This document shows positions 11,917 through 24,437 of a DNA stretch of 64,000 bases, piece by piece; the first letter of the stretch is position 1, and each line of letters begins with the position of its first letter. Made by a program: the position numbers and the translations under genes. This stretch comes from Amphiura filiformis (taxonomy: Eukaryota; Echinodermata; Ophiuroidea; Amphilepidida; Amphiuridae). The stretch lies in contig NC_092647.1 of NCBI RefSeq assembly GCF_039555335.1, forward strand, positions 10,175,274-10,239,273. The letters are read 5' to 3'. Under the pieces are notes generated by a model. The model was given only the letters and a program-made list of their open reading frames with translations. It was not told the origin of the DNA and did not search any database.

Positions 11917-13060
11917 CAACGGGAAGCAAGCAAAATTTCCCACAATTTATAGCATGTTTTTATATATACAAAAAAAGACACAATTTCCCTCCAAATACCA
12001 GAATTTCTCTCCGAACACCAACATTTCCTGGAAAGGTGCTTCAGAATTTCCCCACTTTTTCCGAGCCATGTGTGTGGATTTCAACTTTAATAGCTCAATG
12101 AGGAATTGGGTTTTGAGATTCTTCATTCAGGTTACTCCTAGAAATATCTCAAGCCCTAGCTTCAGACTTGACACCTCAACAAGTGCTACACATTTTAGAA
12201 CAAAAGGCTGCTATTATGCAACTTTCTTGCACTCACATGACTATGTAGTATTAGGTCATATTTTTTTAATGTAAATATTTTGGATGCCACCCAAAAATAT
12301 GCACCAGCAACTTCCTCCCTTCCTGCCTTTGATAGCTTACAGTTTTTCACTCAGTCATGAGCTCTCATCATTTTAGACTTCTTTCCAGGACTCGGCAGTG
12401 CTGATGTGGCAGCTCCTTGCTGGCACTTAACTAATTTCACTCCAGTGGTCACTCATGGCTTGATTGGCTATTCAAGGGTGACACAATCTGAGGAACTGAA
12501 CCAGTTCTATCCACGGCAGCCATGAAATCTATCAAACCAAAACCTCCATTTGATTCCCAAAGTCTGAAGTTCTTTGTGTGCTCGTCAATATATGTGACCT
12601 GCTACCACAAAATGTGCGTAAAGTCGCAAATTTGTAGTTTTGAGAGACATCCTGACTGACTGAGTTGATGTTTGTTTGTTTACCACACACATGTACAAAC
12701 CCATGGCCCATTGTGCATCCATTCACAAAGGACATACAGACATAGTGGCTTGAACAGGTGTGTGTGAAACAAAAAACACCAACACAGTAGCCAGGGCATG
12801 TGGTAGCAGGTTACATATTTGGGCTGAAAGTAACACCAGTTGCCCTATCAGCTCAAGACTTTAAATCAACAACAGATGAGAGCAGAATAAGGGTGAAGTT
12901 TAAGTCTTCAAAAAATTTAATGAAAGATAGTGAAGAATCAAAGTTGAAATGTTTCACTGAAAAGTTGCAAAGGGGCCCCAGGTCAACAGGATGTTATTTT
13001 GAGGGGCCTGTTGATATTTAATGGGCATTGGGCTATAAGGCGCACATTGAATTTGAGCAT
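11917..13060. other. intergenic, no recognised gene
   Basis: Small open frames around 11814-12274 and 12532-13021 have no recognisable domain and sit next to transposon debris. No RNA gene seen. Confidence 0.4.
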
Positions 13061-13257
13061 TGCTTGGTGTATTGCTTGGTGTATTCCCAATTCATTTTGG
13101 TGTATTCCCAAGACATTTGGGTGTATTCCCAAGATATTTGGGTGTATTCCAAAGATATTTGGGTGTATTCCCAAGATATTTGGGTGCATTCCCAAGATAT
13201 TTGGGTGTATTCCCAAGATATTTGGGTGTATTCCAAAGATATTTGGGTGCATTCCTA
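13061..13257. repeat. 22-bp minisatellite (GTATTCCCAAGATATTTGGG)
   Basis: About nine head-to-tail copies, with degenerate relatives at 13628-13775 (TCCGAGACATTTGGGGG and similar). Because the unit is not a multiple of three and lacks stops, several frames on both strands stay open (GCIPKIF- and GIHPNIL- repeats). These are not genes. Confidence 0.95.
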
Positions 13258-14403
13258 ACTAAAAGTACACTGCTCAATGCTTCACAAAATCACAAATCTT
13301 GAGGGATTTTCCTTTGTCAAAATTGAGTTGACTTTTGGCCTGTCAAAACTCTTCATCTTTTCAATTCAAGACCTAATGCAATTTTATTAGAAATTTTACT
13401 TTTTAGAAGTTTTGCATGCCTGATATTGCATGATTTTGAGATACCTTTTCCTTCCTGCATCCTAAGTACCCAACAAACTAACAAGTTGTATAATTTAGTT
13501 ATGGCTTATTCAATATTGGCTGGTTATATTTTTGGGTGGTGCATTTTTTAAGCAATACTTGTTTGGTCATGTTTCTCCATTAGTGAACTAATACACTGCT
13601 ACATAAACCTGCTTCAAGCACCCTAAATGTCATGTCCCAAGACATTTGCCGATTTGGGTGTATATTTCCGAGACATTTGGGGGTATTTCAAAGACATTTA
13701 GGTGTATGTCTAAGCCATTTAAGGTGTGTTTCCGAGTCATTTGGGTGTATTACTGAAAAATTTGGGTGTATTTATTACCTTTGATTTTAATCACTCGTTC
13801 TGAGAGAGACTTGTCAACTTGTCATTCTGGTAATAGGACATGCAGTGGGCCCAATTGTAGGAAATATTTAACAATGGAGGCCTTCTGTGTATGAGGGCAT
13901 GGGCAATCGCCTTCAATCGAGGACACACACACACTCCACAGTCCAACCATGGACTACTCGGCAATGGAGGCACCGTCCTCAGTTTGTGGAGGTCTGCAAA
14001 CGACCACAAATGCATGTATAATGTATTTGCGAAATACGTCCTCTATCGTTATACTAGATATAACGTCTGCAGTTACTAGGTTTAATTCAATATTCCATAA
14101 CCACAAAAGTACACAAAAAATGGTGGAAAATGTCCTTGGTATGTCGATTGAGTACGGATTTGGACGTCCACGTTTGCATAGTCCTAAACAGCGTCCACGT
14201 TTGGAGGCGATTGCACATGTGTGTGTGTGTGGGGGGGTATATGTGGGGGTGTTTTTGTGAAAGTAAGTGCATGTGTGTATAGATTTGTGCAAAGTAGTGT
14301 CTAATTGTCCATGTCTTATTGAGAGGTTATTATGCCTGAATCTAGCCTGACCAAACAAGATGTTGCAGATGTTGTTTACCATGATATTAAGAGGTTGATG
14401 TTA
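13258..14403. other. intergenic, includes degenerate minisatellite tail
   Basis: Apart from the weak repeats at 13628-13775 and a GT/G run near 14216, nothing is recognised. Open frames of up to 142 codons on the minus strand (13954-14382) show no domain or codon bias. Confidence 0.4.
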
Positions 14404-14512
14404 GAAGGCCCTAACTGCAATAGCTGCTCTATCTACATTTCAAAATTTCTGCATTCTATAATGGCACACATCTAATAATATGACACCTGGCAGCTATTGC
14501 AGATAGGGCCTT
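14404..14512. mobile_element. small inverted repeat (GGCCCTA ends)
   Basis: GGCCCTAACTGCAATAGCTG mirrors CAGCTATTGCAGATAGGGCC about 70 bp away. Likely a short MITE. Confidence 0.6.
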
Positions 14513-16194
14513 ATTGCACTAACCATTTGAAATTTATTATTATTAAGATTTTTGTACACATTAATGTTTTAGTGCACTGAGGAATTTTGTGGTTGTTTTT
14601 GATGGTCTGTGTGTGGTAAGGAATATCCAAAGGACTACCGGTATATATTATGATTTGTACAATGTAGTTATTTCATTTGGCTAAGGGAGTTAGTGGTCCT
14701 TTTGGTGACTCATAAAAAAAAGAAGATGAAAGTTGTGTGTTTACTGTTTTGTAGATGACTTGTTCCTGGTTTTCTGGAGGAGAGCGAGAGCAATCGCTCT
14801 ATACTGCTTTCCTTAAATCTGATATAGGAGAGTCATTTTTAGCTCCCCTACATTGCCCATTCTCTCCTTACATTCTGTTGTAAATTGCTTTAAACAGCTC
14901 TCCTTGAAGGCTTCAGAAGAGCTATTCAATGCTCTCCTTGAAGGCTTCAGAAGAGCTATTCAATGCTCTCCTGCAAATTCCAAAAGGCAGTCCATGGGTT
15001 TTGAGAAGCTGCTTAATGATACATTGTATGTTGTGATCTATCCTTTAAAACTGGAGAGAATTAGACCATCTTTGGCCTATCATTTAGGAAAAAAGAAAGA
15101 AAAAAAGAAGAGGAACCCCAACTTAAAACACCAAAAACTCAAGACAGTTGCATACGGTCCAGAGGATGTTTAAAGGCATTCCCATAACCCAATGGGGCTT
15201 CTGACCTTGGTATGTCTGGCTTTTGTACACATGTGGCATAGTTGACTATACCTTGCATTGGGATTGTGTGCAAATATCTGGTGTTTTCATCCTTTTATTT
15301 AACATTCAAAACATTGAGACTTATGAATAAAATTAATGCAGCGGGACCATATGAATGTTTCCTGTAAGAAATTCAAATATAAGTTATAAGTCTCAACTAC
15401 TAGCCCGTTGGCTGCAGTTTTAAAATTACCATTTTGTGTGTGTGGCAATGGGGACTTTGCCTTTAAGATTAGGTTATATTGATCAAATTTCCCAATCATA
15501 GTGCATTGTAGGAATGCCTTTAAGCCTCCTCTGGTTAAGTTCATTTACCTTAGTTACTTTTAAAAGGATGTATTGAGTGACATATTAGTTGGAGCTGTTA
15601 TCAACAGAACAAAACATTGTATAGAATTAAACTTCATTGAATTTTGCAGATCTTTGTATAGTTACTCAAAATAATTTTTTTTCATACACTGGCTAAATAT
15701 GAAAAACATTTTTTGTTCTGTTGGTTTTTTCTCCACAAAATATGAAAAACTTTTTTTGTTTTGTTGCTTTTTTTCTCCAGGGTATTTTAAGTAACATTGA
15801 GCCTTTTTGATTTATGGTATATCACATACATAAAAGGAAGATAGTATTTATATTGGGTAAAATTCAGACCTGCTTTGTGTATCACCATCCTGCTGTATCC
15901 ACCATATTTGTCTTTGGGACTTTGAATACTGTAAAAGTGGACATTTTTGTGTGTGTAATTTTCATGCTTTGTCACTTTGAACTGTTTCACTTATTTTTAA
16001 ATTTGCAAATTTCTTAAGTTTCCTTATATATACATATACACAACACAAGGAATATATTTGTGCATTGTTATGTTTGTGGTAAAAGCTTGGAATGCAAAAA
16101 GCCCAAAAATAAATGCAGTGCAAAATGTCCACTTTTTTCAGTATGTAACAGGTTTCATTTGTAATGTTTCTTGGTTTAATTGCACGGTGTACTA
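14513..16194. other. intergenic; direct duplication at 14890-14965
   Basis: GCTCTCCTTGAAGGCTTCAG with the following AAGAGCTATTCAAT occurs twice, 37 bp apart. Otherwise AT-rich with no recognised gene. Confidence 0.6.
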
Positions 16195-16409
16195 AAGTTT
16201 GTTTGGCTTATAGTTGGTGAAAACAAGGAGACTCGCAACATTGTGTGTACTCAGTTGTTGGGCGCAGCACTTCCGCTATTTGTGAGTTGCATAATGCATG
16301 ACTGGTGCATGCTTATGTGAATTTATGCAAGCGCAAGTTAAGTTTGGAATTTATATAAGCATGCAGTATTAAAAAAAAAAACAATTTTCACCAATTACAA
16401 GTTCAGCTT
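16195..16409. mobile_element. TA-flanked MITE (AAGTTTGTTCGG family), copy 2, diverged
   Basis: Starts AAGTTTGTTTGGCTTATA after TA and has the interior GACTGGTGCATGC and CAAGCGCAAGTTAAG, corresponding to copy 1. The right end has decayed. Confidence 0.7.
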
Positions 16410-16800
16410 TAAATGTGTTTTACTACACTTATCAACAGTTTGGGACAAATTCTGGAATACCCCACACAACACGGTACATGGGCCAAATTTTGTTTTAGCT
16501 AGTAACAATTTAGTGAACCAAGGGCATGTTTGCTTTCATTGATAAATTATATTCAAGTGGTACATACATGTAACTTCTCAGCACCCTAGATTGGCATGAA
16601 TGCAGGCATGACTTTAGAAAACTGCATTGCAGACTTTGCATATTGCTCGCCTGGTGGTGTGTAGGAGAGCTGTCAAATCAGGGGAGTGATTTAAATGGAA
16701 CATCATTGATAAGTTAAAAATTATAGTTCAGCTGAAATGCTTGAAGCTCTCAATTGCCTTGAAAGCTTGTGGCTGTAGTACAATATTACACAGATGAAAA

Positions 16801-17091
16801 CAGTGGCGTAGCTACAGGGGCTGTGGCACCCGGGGCAAGGATGTATAATTGCCCCCCCGGCACCCATTTTTGAAACAATTGCGCGTGCTATGCTCGAAAA
16901 ATTTGCACAAACACCACTTTAATGAAATTTGGTTACAGTGAAGTTGAATATCGGTCTTAAATTGATCTTTCAAATGACTAATTGTGCTGATTCGCGCGCA
17001 AATTTGTTTACTTTCACCGCTTGGAGGGGGTGCCAAATTGATTGGGTTTTTTTAACCACCCTCATTTTGGTACCCCCTAGTTACGCCACTG
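16801..17091. mobile_element. hAT-like MITE with 8-bp target duplication
   Basis: Ends CAGTGGCGTAGCTA and TAGTTACGCCACTG, flanked by GATGAAAA (16793-16800) and GATTAAAA (17092-17099), 7 of 8 identical. The terminal CAGTGGCGTA and 8-bp duplication are hallmarks of hAT elements. 291 bp, no transposase. A related fragment starts near 24243. Confidence 0.88.
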
Positions 17092-17258
17092 GATTAAAAT
17101 AATATGAACTAACTTTTTTGTATAAAACACATTTGGTATATATTTATTGATATGTTAAATAGTTATATGAAAAGTTGTATTAACAGACTGACATGATATT
17201 AAAAAAGAATTCCATAACTAGTAGAAATGATAGACTAATTGAATTATTGAAGGAGGGT

Positions 17259-17698
17259 TATTCCAATTGAAATCCATGCCCCCCCTCCCTCTATGGAAGA
17301 CATGACCTTTAAAAAGGCCCATTCAGTGATTTGCTCATTAGGAGGATTTTAACAATCATCACAATGCAGATTTTGGCACATTTGTTAGAGTCACAGATGT
17401 GCTAACATAGCCTGCTTGTGAGTTGTAGTTAAGCTTAAAGCTGTGTATTAAAAATACAAAATAAGACATTTTGAATCTGTAATTTCTATACCTATAATGT
17501 ATTTGAATGGGGCTTCAATACTGGTGTTTTCCTTGTATTTTTGCCAAATTTTTCATAGCATAAATACCTAATGACAATCCTTCACTCTTAGTCTGAGGCA
17601 ATTGATAAACAATTTTAATTGTTTACACCTTTGCTGGATCACTGAATGGGCCTAATCTCCCAGACAGGGAGTGTAGATTTTAAATGAGTCATCCATAG
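17259..17698. mobile_element. palindromic MITE copy 2, split by a 337-bp insertion (17316-17652)
   Basis: The outer pieces are TTGAAATCCATG ... ACATGACCTT and TAATCTCC ... AGGGAGTGTAGATTT. Within it lies an element with ends GGCCCATTCAGTGAT and ATCACTGAATGGGCC, so the inner insertion is younger. The right flank is TAA and the left flank is A-rich, close to a Harbinger-type duplication. Confidence 0.8.
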
Positions 17699-17699
17699 T

Positions 17700-18081
17700 A
17701 ATTCTCGGTATGTGAAATAAATTGCGCCATCTATCGACTAAGCAATAAAGGGACACTTCCGTCAACATCTTCTGTTGGTCCCTGTGCGATCGCTGTAGTA
17801 CATGTAAAGGTAGTAGTACATCTTGGTTTCACCAGCTTCCCCCAGTGATTCTAAGGCTAAGCAAAATACTTGCAATCTTTATCAGCCTAGTCATTGACTG
17901 AAAAATAATGTACATTTAAAATTGATTTAAAATCAATTAGCTTAGCTTTAACACAATTTTTACACATACAAATGTATTGACCATGGTTTGGATGTCGACA
18001 AATACCCATGATGCATTGCGATTTTTGGCTGATTTCACTTTAGTCGATAGATGGCGCAACGAATTATGAATACTGAGAATT
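17700..18081. mobile_element. inverted-repeat element (GCGCCATCTATCGACTAA arms)
   Basis: AATTCTCGGTAT ... GCGCCATCTATCGACTAA at 17700-17742 is mirrored by TTAGTCGATAGATGGCGC ... ATACTGAGAATT ending near 18081. The interior has no coding frame. Confidence 0.75.
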
Positions 18082-19101
18082 TGTAAACTATTTTTAAGTT
18101 GTTCACAGGTGCAAAATATATGCGAATACAATTTATACAAAGGATACATGTAATCATGTATGATAGTGTCAGTTTTATACTTGTATATTTTGGGGACAAT
18201 GTAGTTTATGACCGCCTAGGTGTGTTCAATAGCAGTGTTCTCACGATAGATATATGTAGTAGTTTATTTTAAAAAGAATCTAGAAATTTAGGTTATACTT
18301 TATAAAGGGATGGAATATTGTTTTGCAATTGTTTGTACAGGCATCTGCATGTACTGGCGCTTTAGGGAAAACACCAAAAGTTCAATGACGTCCTAAAAAC
18401 AAAAGTCCTTTTAGGGAGGGGACAAAAAGTCTGATAATGTTTGTAAACTAGTTAAAATATTAGTCAATTTGATCTTTCTGGTCGGAATTTTCATAATTTT
18501 AATACTTACATTTCAGGGAGGAAAGGCTCAGCCTCCAAATGAAAGCACTTTCATTTATAGGATATTAAACTTTTGGTTTGTTCCTTACACTCTGGACCAC
18601 AATGGCCTCCTCCCAATGGCATAGTCCAATAACCCCAGTTAAACATCATGGTGCAAAATTTGACCTCAAGTTGCAGACTATGAGTTTTTGTACCCAAAGT
18701 TTCAAAGGTCATTCAATGAATGTACACATGTATTGGGGCTTAAAGAACTGTGCACCAATAGATGAGAATGTTTTGGATCCTAGTGTTATGCATTCAGGAT
18801 AATGTGAATAGGTATCTATGATGCAGACAACAAAATATTTAAAAGGACCAAGAGTCCGTGTATGATGCAACAGTGGTACTGGCAGAATTTCCATGACTGG
18901 TGCAACACACAAGCTATAAATAAGTCCCATCTACCCAGATATCTTCACACAGCAATGCTGAAAATGAATGTGCCCAAAAATGTGTAGAATATTCACACAC
19001 CTATCCAATTGAAATCAGAATCACTGATTTTGAAAAGTGCAACAATATTTTTGGTCCATTATAGGATTTAATGTGTATAGTTAAAAAACTAACTGCAAAA
19101 C
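18082..19101. other. intergenic, no recognised feature
   Basis: AT-rich. Open frames at 18578-18802 and 18709-18930 overlap on opposite strands and resemble no family I know. Confidence 0.4.
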
Positions 19102-19316
19102 TTAACCCCATGAGAACTACCTGCCGATTGGCCAATAAGAACTTTTCATTCTCAATTGGCCCAATCATCAACATTGTTAGAATAATTTCACCATACAAAA
19201 AAATTTGTGTGAATTATTTGCAAAGCTCCATTCTGATTGGTGATTTTAGTGAAAATATCATGTAATTGACCAATCAGTGGCAATGTTAAATCGGCAGGTA
19301 ATGCTCAGGGGGTTAA
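19102..19316. mobile_element. TTAA-flanked MITE (CTACCTGCCGAT family), copy 1
   Basis: TTAACCCCATGAGAACTACC, then TGCCGATTGGCCAAT, ends in the inverse ATCGGCAGGTAATGCTCAGG then GGGTTAA. TTAA at both edges suggests a piggyBac-type target. Other copies at 40459-40672 and 50513-50692 are in opposite orientation. Confidence 0.8.
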
Positions 19317-19349
19317 GATTTATAGGAAAACAAAATACTACAATGCGAT

Positions 19350-19655
19350 AGACCCCCAGTATCAGACATGACCTTAATCTTTCAAACACGGAATGTGAAT
19401 TTCAAATGGAGGCGCCCATATCGCAAGGCATTAGCCAGAGGGGTGTCTTTAGGGTGTCCAAAATGGTCAAAAATACCTTATTTTACAAAATCAAGGTGTC
19501 CACTTCCTATTCACTCCCATTGTAAAAATCAGAATTTTAGGGTGTCCAAATTGAAAACAGGGCGTCCAAATGACACCTGGACACCCCTCTGGCTAATGCC
19601 TTGTGCACAGGTATCCCCATACATGTACTATGAGATGTATGGATTTCAAATGGAA
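19350..19655. mobile_element. palindromic MITE copy 3, split by a 178-bp MITE (19425-19602)
   Basis: Outer: ACATGACCTTAATC, GTGAATTTCAAATGG and GTATGGATTTCAAATGG. Inner element: AAGGCATTAGCCAGAGGGGT mirrored perfectly at its right end (ACCCCTCTGGCTAATGCCTT), a terminal repeat of about 23 bp, with a second GGGTGTCCAAA motif inside. Confidence 0.8.
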
Positions 19656-20420
19656 CAACCCAATGTATGTATAACAAGCAACTGCATAGTGTAAGAATTT
19701 CAAATATTGCAGTGACTAAATTCACAGCGAAATCGGTGATCATTGTGGCAGCTGTAATGTTTGCGCTGCATCGACATTTGTTGATAATGATATATTGCTG
19801 ACACTTTTGTACAGTGCATAACTATGCAAAATTGTGACTTGGATCAATTGAGCCCAAGCTACGAGGTTTAAAATATTGGAAGAGACGTAGTCAAGTCCTA
19901 TATTCTAAAACTTTTAGGAAGACCAATAAATATTGGGTGTAAAACATCAAATGTTATCATTGTTATGTTTTTACACACTTGGATTCATCAAAACATATAA
20001 TTTGAACACTTGGATTCATCAAAACACAATATGCAATATTGAGCGCTATGTTTTTCTTGGAAAGTTAATTTGATCACCTAGCAGCTGTACTGCGTTTATA
20101 GAATTATTACGTACTTCTGTAGCTATACCTGCTATGTTGAATAATTATCAAAATTGAATTCAAATATTGAGATATTTTCTGATGTTATCAATGTAATTCC
20201 AGTGTTGGACAAATGCAATTGGAAGTTTTTTTGTTTTTTTTGCAAGGCTGTATAGAAGTAAGAACTGCTGGTCTTATTATATTTTTACTGTTTTATATAG
20301 CCTATATGATAGTGTGCTAGGTCTTTGCCAGGCTGGATGATCAGAAATTACATTTTGCATCTCAGGAAAAAGGGGAGGGCATGTTTAGAGATGTGACCTT
20401 CCTTGACTCAATGACATTGT

Positions 20421-20645
20421 ATCTTGGACTATAATTGTTCAAGTGTAAAGCCGGTGTATAATTCATTGACTATAATTGTTCAAGTGTAAAGCCTGGTGTA
20501 TAATACTTCATGGTCTATATAAATTATTCAAGTGTAAATCTGGGTGTATACTTTATGGACTATAATTGTTCAGTGTAACACCTGTTGTATACTTCATTGA
20601 CTATAATTGTTCAAGTGTAAAGCCTGGTGTATACTCCATTTACTG
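20421..20645. repeat. tandem repeat, unit 41-46 bp, about five copies
   Basis: Unit: GACTATAATTGTTCAAGTGT followed by AAAGCCTGGTGTATA and a short variable TTCATT. Unit length differs by a few bases between copies. Confidence 0.9.
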
Positions 20646-21290
20646 TAATAGCCTTGCTAAAATTAATTTCCAAAATTTTACATCCCATTAGCTTGTTCAA
20701 AAGAATTGAGTAAAGAAATGCAATGCAATTTGTCGGTTATAGAGATAACACTGATACATGAGCGTAATGATGATATTTAGAGGGTGGGAGGCTCGAGTGG
20801 GAGGGTGCTTAATTTTTGAGAAAATGTCTTCTTTTATCAAGCTTTGTAAAAAGGTTCCCAGGTCCCATTTTTCCCACAAAATAAAATTCAACCTGTTTGA
20901 TAAACTAAGGGAATTTCAAACTGTTTATGGAGGTTTTTGAAGTCATCCCTCCCTCCCTCCTTAGTTATGCCCCTGACACTGATGCTATAATCAATGCCAT
21001 CTGCAGCTGGGCTATTTGAAGCAAAGCTCACAATAAACATTCCCACTTCCAAACAATTTGCACGGCACTAAATAATTCAGAGTCTTTATTTTTATTTTTT
21101 ACAAACCTTTTATCATTTTAGTAATAATAAATTATTTTGTTAAGCTATAGACATTTTTAGGTTATGTGACATACTGTAGATTTAAGCCCTTTGTGTAAAA
21201 TAAATTGATGGAACATTTTAGTTTGTGATAACTGTCAGAAGATAAAACTTTTTTTGATGCAGGTAATTAACAGGGTATTCACAGGGACAA
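20646..21290. other. intergenic, no recognised gene
   Basis: AT-rich; a CCTCCCTCCCTCC run near 20948. No exon or RNA gene seen. Confidence 0.4.
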
Positions 21291-21291
21291 A

Positions 21292-21470
21292 GGGCTATTT
21301 CAGTTGAAATCCTTTACCCTGTGGAAGACATGACCTTAATCTCCTGCACAGGGTGTCTAGATTTCAAATGAAGTCATTTATTCAGGTAACCCACTTGAAA
21401 TTCACATTTTCTGTGGGGATGATTAAGGTCATGTTTGCCGTAGGGTTGTATGCCTGGAATAGCCCAATGG
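21292..21470. mobile_element. palindromic MITE copy 4 (full length)
   Basis: Both arms present: GGCTATTTCAGTTGAAATCC, GAAGACATGACCTTAATCTC, then the mirror GATTAAGGTCATGTTTGCCG and ATGCCTGGAATAGCCC. Confidence 0.85.
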
Positions 21471-23308
21471 AATTTTGCAGTGATCCTGCATGCCACCTTG
21501 ATTGGTACCCAGCCCATCTGCAATGTTTGTTGAAAAGAAAGACTGTCATTAAATATCGCTCAAAGCATAGACCATAAAGACAACTTTTAATGTTTTCAAT
21601 ACTCCATAATGGATCAAATAATGTTGCTTTTGTAAGCCCAGTCTTTAAATATATTGGTTGGGTATCATCACTTTGATGAAGAGGTGCTCCAGCAGAAAAA
21701 TATCAAAAATTGAAGAACATGCAAATTTGGTGACACCTTCAGCCCAGCTGCTTGGTAATAGAATACCAATATATGAAATGGTGTAATAATGAAGTTCATC
21801 TTCATACCAGAGTCCATGGTCAGTGGTGAGTGGTGGTGGTTGGGGGGGGGGGGGGGGTGGGGGTTGTTGGTGAACAAAAAAATTAAGGTTACTTTTCTAA
21901 TTTGACCTGACTTCCTCCCATGCCACCACTACTTAACCAATGGTTATGCATTGTATTACTCACTGTATAAAAGATTTGTTTATACATGTACTTGTATTTT
22001 GTGTTGTGTTTGGGGTTGTTAACACATTACTTGTGAAAGGACAATTAAACCACTGGATTTGTCATGTATTGAATGTGTAAGTTTCTCTCTCTATGTGGGT
22101 GTCGAGTGTCAACTGTCCGACTGCAGACGACAGGTAATCACAGGTTTCAAATTTTCTCTAAAAATGAGGATGCTAGGATCACAAAATCCTCCTTTAATAT
22201 GTGTGTCAAACGGTTTCCCCCTCCCACTCCTACTCAGGTGCCCTTTAATTTTGGCTAGCCAAAATTCTTGTCCCCAATTCTGCACAGACAAATTAAACTG
22301 GTTCCCAATTTAGCTCAATTTCTCCGGAGCTGATATTATGTTTTCAGAATCTTCCTTCAGTATACTTTGTACAGAGTTGAAGAGTCGATTATATAAATCA
22401 ACACTTGGACTCAACACTGATAGGCTCACCCCCTCCCTAACTTTTGTTTTCAACATTTTTTATACCATAACTCATTTTTGAGCTAAAGTCACATTTTTGA
22501 CCAAAAATCATATTTTTGAACAAAAATCATATTTTTAACCAAAAATCACATTCAAAAATCACAATTTTGACCAAAAATGTTTTTTGACCAAAATCATATT
22601 TTTGACCAAAAGATTCTGAAAACAATAATTACTGGTATCGCTATGAGTTTTAAAATAATTTTATTTTAAAGCTCATAGCTTGACCAATAAATTTGTGTAC
22701 TGGGTCAGTTCAAACCATCCAATTATAGTGCAGCGCACCAAATTGCCAAAAAATTAAAAAACATGTAATTGAACCCTTCCATCTGTTTATGTAGGCCTTT
22801 AATCTCGTTTCTGCCAGTTCAATGCCATTTGTGTAACGACGTGGCTGGGCGCTTTAAGTGTTGCCATTTTCGTTCTCATGCGCACACAATAATGCAATTT
22901 TGTTCAGGTTCGACTTTCGACTTAGTATTTTAAGGGATCCTCTCTAAACACTCGTGCTGATACCCCGGAGGCTGATACCCAGGCAAAATCTACCATTTAG
23001 GCCCCTATAGTTGATTCCGTTGAAAGTTGATTTCGAGTTTCCCCGTGACATTTTTTCGGAAAAGAGGCAATTTTTTCATTTTTCATTGTTTTTACACTTT
23101 TTTCATTATTTTAAATAAAAAAGCGGGCATATTTATACAATAACTATTGATGAAAGATCAATCAACATGTCACGGCAAAACAGGTATTAAATGCTTAGAT
23201 CATCACAGATATTTTGCAACAGATTGAGAAAAGATTTGATTTAAAAAAAATTAAAATGATAAGAAATGTGCAATTTGTGTAATCACTAGCATAATGAGGT
23301 AATCCTTA
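21471..23308. other. intergenic; G-run at 21842 and ATATTTTTGACCAAAAA repeat at 22480-22620
   Basis: About six degenerate copies of CATATTTTTGACCAAAAAT at 22480-22620. A run of about 17 G bases at 21842 follows a GGTGGT stretch. No gene recognised. Confidence 0.6.
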
Positions 23309-23800
23309 GGGGTGGTGCAATAATTATGTGTACCCCGGGGTGGTGAATTATAGGGGGGGCAAAGATTTTTGGCAGGCCAAAAGGGGGGGCAAGCATTTTT
23401 GGCAGGTCGAAAGGGGGTCAAGCGATTTTTGGCAGGTCGAAAGGGGAGGCACAGATATTTTGGGCACTGTTTCTATATAACGCCCTAAAAGGCGTAGGAA
23501 AACGTTACGAACACGTTCAAATATGCAAAATTTCCTGCTCACTGTGCTCGCATTATATGATAAGACAAATTAGACAATTTAAGGTTTTAAATTCGGGTTC
23601 CCCAAAATCTTGCATGTGTGGGGGGGGGGGCCAAAGATTTTTGGCACGTCGAAAGGGGGGGGAAAGTTTTTGGCACGTCGAAAGGGGGGCAAAGATTTTT
23701 TGGCACGGCCAAAGGGGGGGGGGGGCAAGCGATTTTTGGCAGACCATTTTGAGAATTCACCACCCCGGGGTAGGCCTACACATAATTATTGCACCACCCC
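23309..23800. mobile_element. TTA-flanked MITE with an internal minisatellite
   Basis: Ends GGGGTGGTGCAATAATTATG and its inverse CATAATTATTGCACCACCCC, each flanked by TTA (23306-23308, 23801-23803). Between the arms are seven or more copies of a unit of about 32 bp (GCAAAGATTTTTGGCA then a G-run and GTCGAAAG). TTA duplication and G-rich ends suggest a PIF/Harbinger MITE that captured or grew a tandem repeat. Confidence 0.88.
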
Positions 23801-24437
23801 TTAAATTCCCAGTATATCCTCTACGAAAAACTGCTGATTATCAGAGAGTTTCAATTTTGATATTTCTATCTCAAAATTAAGATATTTACTTTTTTTATGA
23901 AAATAATCAATGGCCAAAATGAAAAGTTGATGCGGGCGTGTTTGTTATGGGAAACCAGGAGTTATTTTTAATTAGCCTTATCAAGCCTTTTGGGTGAATT
24001 CCGGGAGGGGTCATATTTTGATATAAATTGGATCGATTGAGCAGATATTGGTCGAGCTATGAGTTTTAAAATATTGGACACTTGGACGAGCCATAGGCGA
24101 GTCCAATATTTTAAAATCGAGACCAACAAATATTGGGCGTAAAGCATCCAATTTTATCATTATTATGTTTTGGATCCAATATTTTCACACAGGCTTGGAT
24201 TTTTCAAACCATACCCTAAACATGGGTCCCGAACTCCCGATCATAGGCGTAGCTAGAGGGGGGATAAATCATTTTGCGGGGGAGGGTGGTCCACAATCAT
24301 CCCCCAATGTTGAGGCCTGTATGTGAGTTTCTGACCAAATTAACCTTACATTTGGCCATTTTAGCCCCCAAAGTGCAAATTTTTGCGCGAATTTATTCCA
24401 CTTTTGCACCATATGGCATCACTCACATTTATTTGTA

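Noticed and set aside
13061-13277. Several overlapping open frames on both strands (GCIPKIF-, HPNILGI-type repeats)
   Set aside because: All are translations of a 22-bp minisatellite whose unit lacks stops; no start, splice or domain evidence.
13954-14382. 142-codon minus-strand open frame
   Set aside because: The longest frame in the window, but without a recognisable domain, and with low-complexity His/Thr/Pro from a GT-rich stretch.
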